Below are positions 26,225 through 35,043 of a stretch of 64,000 bases of DNA, one piece after another. The DNA is from Halorientalis marina. Its GTDB lineage: Archaea; Halobacteriota; Halobacteria; Halobacteriales; Haloarculaceae. Where the stretch lies: positions 356,926-420,925 of the forward strand of contig NZ_CP095488.1 in assembly GCF_023028345.1 (NCBI RefSeq), read 5' to 3'. Below the pieces are notes generated by a model, which saw only the letters and a program-made list of their open reading frames with translations, did no database searches and was not told the DNA's origin. The stretch's first letter is position 1, and every line of letters begins with the position of its first letter. The position numbers and the translations under genes are program-made.

Positions 26225-27013
26225 TTACGGGTCTGCCAGGTGATTCTCCAGGCCGGCCACGACTGGGTCGAACATCTCCGTTACTCCCTGGTCCTGTTGG
26301 AGTTCCGGCTGCCACTCCTCGGGCGTCAGAACGCCACCCAGTTCGTGGACGGTGGCGGTGTCGACACCACGGTACTGACACACTGCCCAGATCGCCGCGG
26401 ATTCCATGTCCAGCGTGACGACGCCGTCGTCGCCGTACGCGCTGATCTCGGGGACCGTTTCCCGGTAGAAGGCGCTCGTCGTCCACGTCCGCCCCCGGAA
26501 CGTGTCGAACCCCCCATCCGAGAGCGCGTCGTCCAGACCGTCGACGAGCGACGCTGTCGGTGTCACAGCCACCTCCTCGGGGATGTAGTGATAGGAGACC
26601 CCCTCGTCTCTGATGACCCCGGTGGGGAGAATCGCCGCGTCGGGTGGGATGTCCGTCTGCAGTCCCGCGGCACCACCCAACAGCAGAACGGCCTCGGCGC
26701 CCGCTGCGATGCAGTTCTCGGTGACCATCGCCGAGATCGGCGCACCGGTCCCCCACTCGTGGACGGGGACGTACCCGACCGTCTCAGACACCGGGTACAG
26801 CTGCTGTGACCGGACGATATCGACCGGCGAGTCGGCCCGCGGTTCGACGTACGCCGTCAGCTTGGGCTGGTAGCCGAGAATAACGGCTGGTGGGACCTCC
26901 GGCAGCCCCTCTCTCCCCATCCCGACCACCTCTGTCGGTGAGAAAACTGCGTCAGCGCCGTATTTGTCCTCGTAGTTCGGAATCACGACCCCGTCTTCGC
27001 TTCGACCCTTCAA
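26225..27013 (-). CDS. Nucleoside phosphorylase (uridine phosphorylase-like)
   Basis: 262 residues if the TTG at 27013 is the start; an in-frame stop three codons upstream excludes ATG alternatives there, and an internal GTG just before IPNYEDKY is also possible. The PNP/UDP family pattern is seen in VGYVPVHEWGTGAPISAMVTENCIAAGAEAVLLLGGAAGLQ (phosphate and base pocket) and VVTLDMESAAIWAVCQYRGV, where the Met-Glu pair contacts the ribose. The enzyme splits a nucleoside with phosphate to give base and ribose-1-phosphate. In haloarchaea such enzymes feed the nucleoside degradation pathway. No operon partner is evident. Confidence 0.78.
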   Translation of the reverse strand: MKGRSEDGVVIPNYEDKYGADAVFSPTEVVGMGREGLPEVPPAVILGYQPKLTAYVEPRADSPVDIVRSQQLYPVSETVGYVPVHEWGTGAPISAMVTENCIAAGAEAVLLLGGAAGLQTDIPPDAAILPTGVIRDEGVSYHYIPEEVAVTPTASLVDGLDDALSDGGFDTFRGRTWTTSAFYRETVPEISAYGDDGVVTLDMESAAIWAVCQYRGVDTATVHELGGVLTPEEWQPELQQDQGVTEMFDPVVAGLENHLADP

Positions 27014-27122
27014 AACCTTTCATTGCTTTCGTGATACAGTTCCGGTTCCCCGAGATTCTGGAAATCGAGCATATCGATCCTCGCGATCTCGAGTAGGTCA
27101 CGGCGGGTCGTGCGAGATAGAG

Positions 27123-27142
27123 CCTCTATATTCAGCAGTTAC
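27123..27142 (+). repeat. TATTCAGCA-family repeat, left of the recombinase
   Basis: CCTCTATATTCAGCAGTTAC. It recurs inverted, with two mismatches, at 28002-28021 on the other side of the tyrosine recombinase gene, and in shorter form at six other sites in the window (33585, 37986, 38038, 38448, 57977, 59069). Confidence 0.65.
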
Positions 27143-27202
27143 TAATTTGACTGGTCAAGATATATTGGCCTTCAATTCCCGCAAGCGGCGTTCTCGGAGT
27201 GG

Positions 27203-27907
27203 ATGACAGACGATTACGATGAGTCGAACGAATGGGCCCAGCAGCATCGACAATCGTTGACCACACGGCACACACACGAGGATGTTCTCACCGACCGGGA
27301 GTTCGAATTACTGCTGGAAGCGTGTAGTTCGCTGCCCGAACCGCGGGATTTGCAGGCGCGGTTTGTCTGTCTGGCTGCTGGTCGGCTTGGATTGCGTGCT
27401 GGTGAGATTGCACACTTCCGTGCCGAGTGGCTCGATTGGGATCGGATGTTGCTCCGCATTCCCCAATATGAATCCTGCGAGTGCGGCTACTGTCGCCGGC
27501 AAGCATCCCAGGAGACAACGCACAATGAGGACCTCACGCAGGAAGAAGCGATGGAGGCTCGGTGGCACCCGAAGACGGTCGCCTCTGCTCGGTCGATCCC
27601 TGTTGATCTCTCGCTCCGGGTAGAGCTGTGTCTGGAACGGTTCACCGACGAGTACGACGCATTTCCACGGTCACGCACCGCTGTCAACAGACGCGTGACG
27701 GCTGCTGCCGAGGCCGCAGATATCGACGGTCGAGTGTATCCACATTGTCTCCGTGCGACCGCTGCCAGCTACCACGCCTATCAGGGCGTCGCGCCGGTTC
27801 CACTCCAAGCGCTCATGGGCTGGAGCGACCTAGCGACAGCACAGAAGTATATCCGCATCTCCGGGAGAGCCACAGCAGATGCTCTTCGGCAGGTCCATCA
27901 CCGATGA
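27203..27907 (+). CDS. Tyrosine recombinase / integrase
   Basis: 234 residues. The catalytic set of the phage integrase family is visible: Arg in LGLRAGEIAHF, the HxxR box in YPHCLRATAAS, a His/Trp position in LMGWSDLATAQKYIRISG and the nucleophilic Tyr in AQKYIRI. A cysteine-rich insertion, ESCECGYCRRQ, could bind zinc and is common in haloarchaeal members. There is no separate N-terminal SAM-like domain of full length, so the protein is short for an integrase. It sits in a 900-base unit enclosed by 20-bp inverted repeats at 27123 and 28021, which suggests it may act on those ends. Confidence 0.83.
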   Translation: MTDDYDESNEWAQQHRQSLTTRHTHEDVLTDREFELLLEACSSLPEPRDLQARFVCLAAGRLGLRAGEIAHFRAEWLDWDRMLLRIPQYESCECGYCRRQASQETTHNEDLTQEEAMEARWHPKTVASARSIPVDLSLRVELCLERFTDEYDAFPRSRTAVNRRVTAAAEAADIDGRVYPHCLRATAASYHAYQGVAPVPLQALMGWSDLATAQKYIRISGRATADALRQVHHR

Positions 27908-28001
27908 GGGCAGTCTACTATCTATCAGGTTTCATCGTGGGTACTGAACGGACAGTTCGTGCACCGATCTGAGTCTGATAGCTGCCAGACCTGATTATTC
28001 A

Positions 28002-28021
28002 GCAACTGTTGAATATAGAGG
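28002..28021 (-). repeat. TATTCAGCA-family repeat, right of the recombinase
   Basis: Minus-strand reading CCTCTATATTCAACAGTTGC, 18 of 20 bases as in the copy at 27123-27142. It partly overlaps a local palindrome TATTCAGCA-ACTG-TTGAATA (27996-28015) and lies 3 bases from the stop codon of the histidine kinase that follows. Confidence 0.65.
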
Positions 28022-28023
28022 GT

Positions 28024-30654
28024 CTATTCACCGATGGTCTCAACACCAGTAATCTTGAACCGCGCTCCACCAGTTTCGCTGTTGGCGACAGAGATGTCCC
28101 AGCCGTGCGCCTCGGCAATCTCCTGCACGATGCTGAGCCCGAAGCCGGTGCCGTCGTCTATCGTCGAATACCCGGCGTCAAACACCTCGTCGCGCTCGCC
28201 TTCGGGGATACCGGAGCCGTCGTCAGCGACATAGAAGCCCTGGCCATCTACTAGGTTGCCGACTGTCACCGTGACGGTCTCACCGCCGTGTTCGACCGCG
28301 TTCCGGAACAGGTTCTCCAGCAGTTGTTTCAGTCGGCTCGAATCGGCGTGGATCACCTGCTCGGTCTCAGTCACGAGTGTTGCCTCGTCTATCTCGACGT
28401 TCCGCCAGCAGTCGTCAATCGTGTCCGCGAGATCGACCGCTTCCAGTTCATCTACTTGTTCGCCCTCTTGTGCGAGCGTCAAGACATCGTCGATGAGTGC
28501 GTCCATCCGGTCGTGGGCTTGCGCTACGTCGTCGAGATGGTCGCTGTCGCACTCTGACTGTGCCAGTTCCAAGCGTGTCGTCGCCACGTTCAACGGGCTG
28601 CGAAGATCGTGAGAGATGATGCTGGCAAACTCGTCGAGTCTGTCGCGCTCACGCTGGAGTTGCTGTCGCTGTTCAACGTGGTCGAGCGCAACTTCAACAT
28701 TCGCTGCGAATACGTCCGCGAGTGCTTCATCGGTCGCGTCGAAAACGTCCGATTCCGGTGCCGAGAGGATGAACACACCGTAACCGCCGAGCGGAAGGAT
28801 GTATTCACTGCGAAACGGTGTCTCGGGGTCGAACGTCTCGTCTGCCTCGCGCACATCCGCAGGGCCCTGAGTTTCACCCGTTCGGTATGTCTGCCCCGCC
28901 AGACTGTCATCGATGGGGAGTGCGGGCGGCGAGCCATCAAGCAGGTTTTCGGTCTTATCCGCCCATGCGACGGGCGCGAGCGCGTCCGCCTCCGCGTTGT
29001 AGCGATGGATCCCGTTCATCGGCTGATCCAGCACCCGCGTAGCCGTCTCGGACGCACGTGTCGCCACCTCCTCGGTGGTCGTTGCCGTCATCAGGTCGCG
29101 TGTCGCACTGTGTAACTCTTCAAGAGCATCTTCGTGTTCTTCGCGCTCAGTGATATCGCGGACAACACAGATTATCCCCCCGTCGTCGGTTGCTGTAAGC
29201 GACAACTCCTGCGGGAACGTGCTCCCGTCCTTGCAGCGTCCGGTCACTTCCCCGCGCCAGCTTCCCTCCTCGGACAGTGCCGGGATAATGTCTTTCTCGA
29301 AGCGCTCAATTTCCTCGTCGTCGTAGCACATCCGCCACGTCTCGCCGAGAAAGACTTCTGGGTCGTCATACCCGTAGATGTCGGCGTGAGCCTCGTTGAC
29401 GTAGACATACTCCTCGTCATCGTTGAGGAGTGCCATCCCGTCTATCGCTGTATCCATCGCTTTCGCGCGGGTGGTCAGTTCCTGCTCTCGTTGCTTGCGG
29501 TCAGTGATATCGCGGTACAGCCAGAGGTTTGCCTCACCGTCGGGCAGACTGTACGGTACGTAATCGCGCTCGAGCACGCGACCGTCAGCAAGGGCAAGTT
29601 CCCCGTTGTAAACGGGCTCCCGCTGTTCGATGCGGGTGCGTATGCCATCGATGAATCCCTCGGGATCAGCAAACAGATCCTGGAGTTCTTCAGCTGCCGC
29701 GTCGCAATCTCGTCCAATGAGGTCGTCGCTGTCGAGCGGGACGCCGAGGGTTTTTCCCAACTGGTCGTTCGCCATAAGCACGTCGCGCTCGGTATTTTCG
29801 ACAAGCACGCCCATCGGAAGGTGTTCGACGACCGTCCGAAGAACAGTGTGTGTCTGCTCAAGTTCCTGTTGGCGCTCTTGGCGCTCGGTCATATCCCGGA
29901 CAGTACAGACAAGTTCGCCATGCTCGGTCGTGGCTACCCGGTGGTCTTCGCGGAAGGTGCTCCCATCGGCCCGGAGCCCAGTCGTCGTCCCGTGCCAGAA
30001 TCCCGTGTCTTTGACCTCTGGGAGGATCGTCTGGCGTGCGGTTTCGACCTCGTCTGCGGGGTAGATCAACTCCCAGTGTTCGCCGACCATCTCGTCAGGG
30101 TCGTAGCCGTACAGATCGGCATACGCCTCGTTGACGTAGAGAAACTGGTCGTCTTCATTGAGGATGCTGATCCCCTCGTGAGCGGTTTCGATGGCCTCAA
30201 GATGTCGCTGCCGAGCACGTTCGCTCTGTCGTTTTTCAACAGCGTTGCGAATCCGGTTAGCAAGGACAGTATATTGCTCGGTGCCGGACCCCTTCTGGAG
30301 GTAGTCCGTGATGCCCGCCGAAATCGCATCGCTGGCGACTTCCTCACTTCCCTTCCCGGTGAACAGGATGAACGGTAGGTTAGGGTGGTTTTCGCGGAGG
30401 GTTTCGAGGAACTCGATGCCGTTCTGACCGGGCATCTGATAGTCGCTCACGATGCAGTCGAACTCGTCCGTAGCGTCCGCCAGTCGTTCCGACCCTTCAC
30501 TGGCACTCGTTGCGGTTTCGACGGTAATCCGCTCATCCTCGCGTTCGAGCATATCGGCCGCTAAATCTGCGAAATCCGGATCGTCATCGACGTGAAGGAC
30601 GGAGATACTCGATGGTTCGTTCACGATGTTGGGGAATTGAAAATTGCGCATCAT
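28024..30654 (-). CDS. Hybrid PAS/GAF histidine kinase with N-terminal receiver
   Basis: 876 residues, all soluble. Domains in order: receiver (about 18-135; SVLHVDDDPDF, phosphoacceptor Asp in IVSDYQMPG, LFTGKG, Lys in YLQKGS), three PAS domains (about 140-260, 270-390, 400-510; the first and third share YVNEAYADLYGYDDPEE-like text), a GAF-like domain (about 520-660), then HisKA (H in FASIISHDLRSPLN) and the ATPase domain with NLFRNAVEHGGE, DDGSGIP and GTGFGLSIVQEIA. The receiver-first layout is common in haloarchaeal sensors, which may be phosphorylated by another kinase. No membrane helix, so it should sense a cytoplasmic or diffusible cue. No response-regulator partner is adjacent. Confidence 0.88.
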   Translation of the reverse strand: MMRNFQFPNIVNEPSSISVLHVDDDPDFADLAADMLEREDERITVETATSASEGSERLADATDEFDCIVSDYQMPGQNGIEFLETLRENHPNLPFILFTGKGSEEVASDAISAGITDYLQKGSGTEQYTVLANRIRNAVEKRQSERARQRHLEAIETAHEGISILNEDDQFLYVNEAYADLYGYDPDEMVGEHWELIYPADEVETARQTILPEVKDTGFWHGTTTGLRADGSTFREDHRVATTEHGELVCTVRDMTERQERQQELEQTHTVLRTVVEHLPMGVLVENTERDVLMANDQLGKTLGVPLDSDDLIGRDCDAAAEELQDLFADPEGFIDGIRTRIEQREPVYNGELALADGRVLERDYVPYSLPDGEANLWLYRDITDRKQREQELTTRAKAMDTAIDGMALLNDDEEYVYVNEAHADIYGYDDPEVFLGETWRMCYDDEEIERFEKDIIPALSEEGSWRGEVTGRCKDGSTFPQELSLTATDDGGIICVVRDITEREEHEDALEELHSATRDLMTATTTEEVATRASETATRVLDQPMNGIHRYNAEADALAPVAWADKTENLLDGSPPALPIDDSLAGQTYRTGETQGPADVREADETFDPETPFRSEYILPLGGYGVFILSAPESDVFDATDEALADVFAANVEVALDHVEQRQQLQRERDRLDEFASIISHDLRSPLNVATTRLELAQSECDSDHLDDVAQAHDRMDALIDDVLTLAQEGEQVDELEAVDLADTIDDCWRNVEIDEATLVTETEQVIHADSSRLKQLLENLFRNAVEHGGETVTVTVGNLVDGQGFYVADDGSGIPEGERDEVFDAGYSTIDDGTGFGLSIVQEIAEAHGWDISVANSETGGARFKITGVETIGE

Positions 30655-30890
30655 AAAGTTGAAGCACTGATTCTCAGACGAAATAATACGAAGAGATAGT
30701 GGTCCTATCAGGAGATATCATTCGCTGGCAGTGACTCTCGAACTGAGGCGTAATAGCTTGCATACAGCCACGTCTCCGGTAGTCGATACGAACGTCAATC
30801 ACCCGGACGTGCAAGATATGCGCCCTGTATTTTGCAATTGCCCCACTGTCATCTACTTGATGACTGGTTCTCCAAATTAGGCAAGAGCCG

Positions 30891-31697
30891 TCATTGTTGA
30901 AGACGGCCAATCTCGTCTCGGACGATAGCTCGGATCTCTTCCTCCGGCAGGTCGTGTTCTGTCGGGACCTCCAGCTCTGGGAGCGGCTCCAGTTCCTCGA
31001 CGGCAGCCTGGAGGCGACCATCCTCCGCCTCGGCGTGGAAATAGAGATTGCGACGGTCGTCATGGAGGTTCCGCAGCGTCGACTCGGCAATCGGGATTCC
31101 ATCGGCGGCTTCGGCGTAGGTGGAGTCCCGTTCGACGCGTTCGAGGGCCCGCCGGACTGTCAGGAACTCGTCTGCATCGACCTGGAGGTATCCACCCTCA
31201 ACCGCGAAGCCAGCTGGTGGCCGTCCGGTCCATTGACCAGCAGTCTGTGCGGCGTCGATGCCGGACTGCATCCGCCGGAGTTTCTGTTTGTGCTCGACGC
31301 GTGCGAGGTCGCCCATCACGCCGGCGATAAGCTGACTGACTGCACGGTCGACGAGGTCGTCGTCGAGGCTGATCTCCAGGCCGACCTCCAGATCGCGGAC
31401 GCCGGTTTCGTTGGTGAGGCAGAACTCCAAGAACTCGTGTATCTCGCCAGCGCCGAGGCGAGACAGCCGTGAGAGTTCGTGTACCACGACGACATCTAGG
31501 ACGTCACTCTCGATATCCTCGCGAAGACGCTGGTACTCCTCGCCCCAACCTGTGTCAGTGCCGCTGATGATGTCGGCGTATGCGTCTACCTCCGGGTCGT
31601 CGTAGTTCTCCTTGACGAATTCCTGGAGCTCGTCGAGTTGTCGTTGTGGATCCTGATCGGCTGTGGAAACACGGGCGTAGATCCCGATATCAGACAT
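30891..31697 (-). CDS. Serine recombinase (resolvase/invertase family)
   Basis: 268 residues. The N-terminal catalytic domain shows IYARVSTADQDPQRQLDELQ with the nucleophilic Ser, ISGTDTGW, VVVHELSRLSRLGAG and a helix E near LIAGVMGDLARVEHKQKLRRMQSGI. The C-terminal part is a short DNA-binding region with a resolvase-type turn (TYAEAADGIPIAESTLRNLHDD) followed by an acidic tail. It is longer than classic resolvases but shorter than large serine integrases; haloarchaeal plasmids carry many such proteins. It lies next to a PIN/winged-helix toxin-antitoxin pair on the same strand and could resolve plasmid multimers or invert DNA. Confidence 0.85.
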   Translation of the reverse strand: MSDIGIYARVSTADQDPQRQLDELQEFVKENYDDPEVDAYADIISGTDTGWGEEYQRLREDIESDVLDVVVVHELSRLSRLGAGEIHEFLEFCLTNETGVRDLEVGLEISLDDDLVDRAVSQLIAGVMGDLARVEHKQKLRRMQSGIDAAQTAGQWTGRPPAGFAVEGGYLQVDADEFLTVRRALERVERDSTYAEAADGIPIAESTLRNLHDDRRNLYFHAEAEDGRLQAAVEELEPLPELEVPTEHDLPEEEIRAIVRDEIGRLQQ

Positions 31698-31760
31698 ACT
31701 TCGTTTGAACGTTAGCAGGGGTATGATTCCAATCGCTGTTCATTGTGGGGTAATGCTGTG

Positions 31761-32300
31761 TCATTCAGAACGCTCACGCGTGTACCACTCTGCTATTTGT
31801 TCGAGGAGAATACCTGCATCGATGAATTCGGCTCGCTCGTATCCGAAGTCACTGAGTATCTTGTCGAAGCAGGTACCAGCCGCCTCGTCAGAAGTCACGA
31901 TACCGATATCTGTCGCGGTCCCCCGCTCGAGAGAGTCCGCGGCGACGGACACCAGCTTGATATCCGTTTCTTCGATCTGATCAGGGGTTCGGTTTGTGCG
32001 ATCGGCAATACATTTGTGTGTTGCTGTTTCGATTTCCATGTGGGGAACGACGTAGTCTTCTGGTACCTGGATCAGGCGTGCCCAGTCCTCTGAGAGAGCA
32101 CGTTCTAACGTCCGATGGCGCGCATATTGTCGGTCGATAGTACTGAGTTCGTCTGCAACGGCTGGGTGGATCAGGAGTGTCCACTGTTCCCGGTTGAAAA
32201 ACGCCGAAAGTGCGTCGCTCCGCTCGCGCTGGGGTGTTCCTGCTTCGATGAACAGATTTGCGTCTGCGAGGTATGTCGTCGTCGGTGACAGCTCAACCAT
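31761..32300 (-). CDS. PIN-domain toxin-like protein
   Basis: 179 residues. The PIN fold's acidic residues are seen in YLADANLFIEAG (first Asp), HPAVADELSTID (Glu), ETDIKLVSVAADSL (Asp) and DIGIVTSDEAAG (last Asp), the four-residue metal site of these RNases. It begins 6 bases after the stop of the winged-helix gene, so the two are translated from one message. In haloarchaea such PIN proteins are commonly paired with an HTH partner as toxin-antitoxin units; RNA target unknown. The start ATG at 32300 gives a protein of normal length for the family. Confidence 0.78.
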   Translation of the reverse strand: MVELSPTTTYLADANLFIEAGTPQRERSDALSAFFNREQWTLLIHPAVADELSTIDRQYARHRTLERALSEDWARLIQVPEDYVVPHMEIETATHKCIADRTNRTPDQIEETDIKLVSVAADSLERGTATDIGIVTSDEAAGTCFDKILSDFGYERAEFIDAGILLEQIAEWYTRERSE

Positions 32301-32306
32301 CGCGTG

Positions 32307-33011
32307 TCACCGGTCTGCGTTCGTCTCTGTCTGGGTCTGGTTCGTCTGTTCGTCGCTCTGTTCGGCTGGTTCGATGACGATGCGGGTCGTCTCGTCGTAT
32401 TGCACTTCGACCGGACCGTCGTCTGCTGTCGGGGGGCCTGCTTCGCTGGCGTCGCGAATCGATTCATAATATGGATCCACATCACGCATCGTCTCGATCG
32501 TCTCTTTCAGGGCGACGAGAATCGTGATACCAATCACCGCAGGGAGATCGAGTTCGCGGGCGGCCAGGCGTTCGGACATGCGGCCGTCGAGGTACGGTTT
32601 GACGTATTCGACGACGCGAATGAGTTTGTCGACACCGTGCTCGTTGACGAACGCCTTGACGTCCTCATCGACGACTTGCTGGCCGACAGCTGCGAGTGTT
32701 GTCGGTGTCAGTGTCGTAATCTCACCCTGTGACAGCACGCCCAACTGAAAGGGGTTGGCTCGATAGCGGCGCTGTCGGCCGTCTTCCTTGGTCGTTACAA
32801 GTGGCGTCTCCCGAAGATCGGCGAGAGCATCGTAGACTGTTGACTCGGGAATGCCGGACGAATCAACCAGATCTTGAGTTGTAGTCCACTCTCCGTGTTT
32901 CAGAAGCTCTGTGTAGAGATAGGCGAGGCGCTCATCGTCCAAAAGACGGAGGACGCTCCCCATCAGTTCTGTCGTATCCCCGGTGGCGGGATGAGCTGAT
33001 CGACCTGCCAT
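32307..33011 (-). CDS. Winged-helix antitoxin-like regulator (DUF7437-like)
   Basis: 234 residues from ATG 33011 (a GTG lies one codon upstream). The winged helix is SVLRLLDDERLAYLYTELLKHGEWTTTQDLVDSSGIPESTVYDALADLRETPLVTT with the wing KEDGRQRRYRANPF. The rest is a helical region ending in an acidic, Gln/Thr-rich tail, likely the part that holds the toxin. I recall this protein type beside PIN genes in many haloarchaeal plasmids. It should bind its own promoter and neutralise the PIN protein. Together with the serine recombinase downstream it marks a plasmid maintenance block. Confidence 0.75.
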   Translation of the reverse strand: MAGRSAHPATGDTTELMGSVLRLLDDERLAYLYTELLKHGEWTTTQDLVDSSGIPESTVYDALADLRETPLVTTKEDGRQRRYRANPFQLGVLSQGEITTLTPTTLAAVGQQVVDEDVKAFVNEHGVDKLIRVVEYVKPYLDGRMSERLAARELDLPAVIGITILVALKETIETMRDVDPYYESIRDASEAGPPTADDGPVEVQYDETTRIVIEPAEQSDEQTNQTQTETNADR

Positions 33012-33698
33012 CACATATTCTATACTCTCTGGAATGTAGAAAGGGTTCCGGTGATTAATACGGACATCACACCCCGTTTTGGCCGGTCCTTCTTGCGGAG
33101 GTGGCTCGATATATAAAATACACCGGCTTTCTGCGGGGACGCAGAAAGCACTACCTTTTCACTCGTATTTCGAGAAGTATTCTACTGGAGAGTGGCGCAA
33201 ATTGAGCCACACTTTGCTGTTTACTGATACAACGGACTGCCAACTCCGATTTGAGAGGAAACCGGTGGAGTCGCTCTCGAAAATGACGGTGGCCGACTTT
33301 GCTACGTAGTCGGGAAGACAACGCTGATGAACGCCCGCAGCGTCGTCTGCCCTCCGTCGGTTTGGACTGTCACATTCTGAATCTACTATACTGAAAGCCA
33401 GAAGTTCGTGAAGAGGTAGGTCGATGGTAGAACTGTTTCAACAGCGCTAAGCCGGGAACTCGCTGGCGGAATATCCGATTACTTTTGGCATCCAGTATAG
33501 TGGTCCGAACGGGACTCCGTCACTATATCCGTTCATAACGTGTGGGGCCGAGACAATACAAACAGTCGATACGTTCTGAGCGGTGTGCTGAATACACAGC
33601 GCGTGTGTAGCATAGTAAACATTGCAACCCTGTGAACGCCAACAGTTGTGTAGAAGTTCGAGAAGATAGCGACTCGATGAATCCACATTCGGTGGTGC
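33012..33698. other. Gene-free stretch with one TATTCAGCA-family repeat
   Basis: About 690 bases without a convincing gene; a 76-codon plus-strand frame (33079-33309) shows no domain. A repeat of the TATTCAGCA family lies inverted at 33585-33603 (plus-strand reading GTGCTGAATACACAGCGCG). CCGGCTTTCTGCGGGGACGC at 33123-33142 adds local hairpin potential. The left end contains the promoter of the winged-helix gene (AT-rich near 33012-33025). Confidence 0.45.
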
Positions 33699-34472
33699 TC
33701 ATTCGACCGCCGAGGACAGTTCGAGTTCAAGTGCGTTCGCAGCGCCGGAGACGATGTCCGGGACTGTCTTCGAGAATTGCTCTCCACGCAGCCGGTTCTT
33801 CGGTCCGGAGACGACCAGTGCACCGACCTGCCCGTCGGGTGACGAGACCGGGCTGGCGACCGCCCGGAACCCCGTGATCGACTCCTCGTCGTTGAACGCG
33901 ACGCCCTCGGCCCGTGCGGACTCGATCTCCCTGAACAGGTCCTCGGGGCTGGTGATTGTATTTTCGGTCCGTTCAGGCAACCCGTGCTGATCGATGACTG
34001 CCTGCGTCCTTTCGCGAGGTAACCGTGAGAGAATTGCCTTCCCGGCAGCGGTATCGTGGAGGGAGATCCGAGCGCCGAGTTCCTTGTAGGGCTGGACGGC
34101 CAATTCGCCCTTCGCTTTTCGCAGGCAGACACCGCGTCCGTGCTCCTCGGCGACCAGCCAAGCGATTTCGTTCGTCCGTTCTGCCATCTGCTCGAGAAAC
34201 TGCTTCGAATCCTCGTAAAACGGGTTCATCCGCTGCGCCCGCGCCCCGTGGGTAAACAGTCGTAGCCCTAGCGTGTACTGGGTATCGTCTTTCCGCAGAT
34301 ACTCCTGTTCGACGAGTGTCGAGAGATGGGCGTGGAGCGTGCTCCGGTGCATGTCCAGGGCGTCGGCTAGTTTAGTCAGCGAGGCGTTCTCCAGCTCGCT
34401 CACCGTCTCGAGGATACGAACGGTCGTTTCGGCGGTTTTGACCGTTCGATGGCCCGCGTCGTCGTCGCCCAT
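33699..34472 (-). CDS. IclR-family transcriptional regulator
   Basis: 257 residues. The N-terminal winged helix VKTAETTVRILETVSELENASLTKLADALDMHRSTLHAHLSTLVEQEYL is the IclR type, and the effector domain shows GARAQRMNPFYEDSKQFLEQMAERTNE, GARISLHDTAAGKAILSRLP and GFRAVASPVSSPDGQVGALVVSGPKNRL, all in family order. IclR proteins bind small carboxylates or sugars' acids and usually control adjacent catabolic genes. The likely targets are the aldehyde and alcohol dehydrogenase genes 570 bases away in the opposite direction. A TATA-like CCTATATAG near 34497-34505 lies about 27 bases before the ATG, so the transcript is probably leaderless. Confidence 0.87.
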   Translation of the reverse strand: MGDDDAGHRTVKTAETTVRILETVSELENASLTKLADALDMHRSTLHAHLSTLVEQEYLRKDDTQYTLGLRLFTHGARAQRMNPFYEDSKQFLEQMAERTNEIAWLVAEEHGRGVCLRKAKGELAVQPYKELGARISLHDTAAGKAILSRLPRERTQAVIDQHGLPERTENTITSPEDLFREIESARAEGVAFNDEESITGFRAVASPVSSPDGQVGALVVSGPKNRLRGEQFSKTVPDIVSGAANALELELSSAVE

Positions 34473-35043
34473 ACTGATAACCGAGCGGCTTCGGGTCTAT
34501 ATAGGTCATGGTGCCCTGATCGATGATGTGGGGAGAGATGTTCGGGCGCCACGATTGGCTCGACAGTTGTCCCAGCGGAAATTCTACGCTTGACCTGTTT
34601 CGATATACCAAACAAACCGGACGTAATGTTGCCGACAGGGGCACGTCCGAACGACCCGTCCAATCGTCGGACGAACCGAACGTCCACTCCTCACAGTGCC
34701 ATATCTCTCGCCGATAGGACGGGACCACTGCCCGACGGACATCCGCGTCAGGGCACGGCGGCGACCGACGATTCTGAGGCCGTTTTGGTTATTACAAACC
34801 GTCTCGCGGTGGTTTCGGCCCATCAGAGTGGGTGGTCTGACCGGCACTGGAGACGGAGACGGGACTCTCACAGCCTGAAGCGCGCTTTTTACCCGGTCCA
34901 TAGAGATATCAGACTACAATCGGAGCGGTGGTAATCGCGGTGGATGGTTTCGGTAATTAGGTATAAATTCTACAATCATCGAATATTGTGCTGTAAAAGA
35001 TGAAACAATCAATTTTTTATACAGGGTGTTAGTAAAGTGTTGT
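34473..35043. promoter_or_regulatory. Divergent promoter region between IclR gene and mmsA
   Basis: About 570 bases. On the left, the IclR TATA-like box is at 34497-34505. On the right, TTTTTTATAC at 35012-35021 lies about 25 bases before the ATG of the dehydrogenase gene, preceded by a long AT-rich tract (34950-35011) that is a likely regulator site. The middle part has only unsupported short frames. I see no clear inverted-repeat operator. Confidence 0.5.

Noticed and set aside
33079..33309. 76-codon plus-strand frame with possible promoter.
   Set aside because: Residue make-up is not haloarchaeal (few acidic residues), no domain, and nothing coupled to it.
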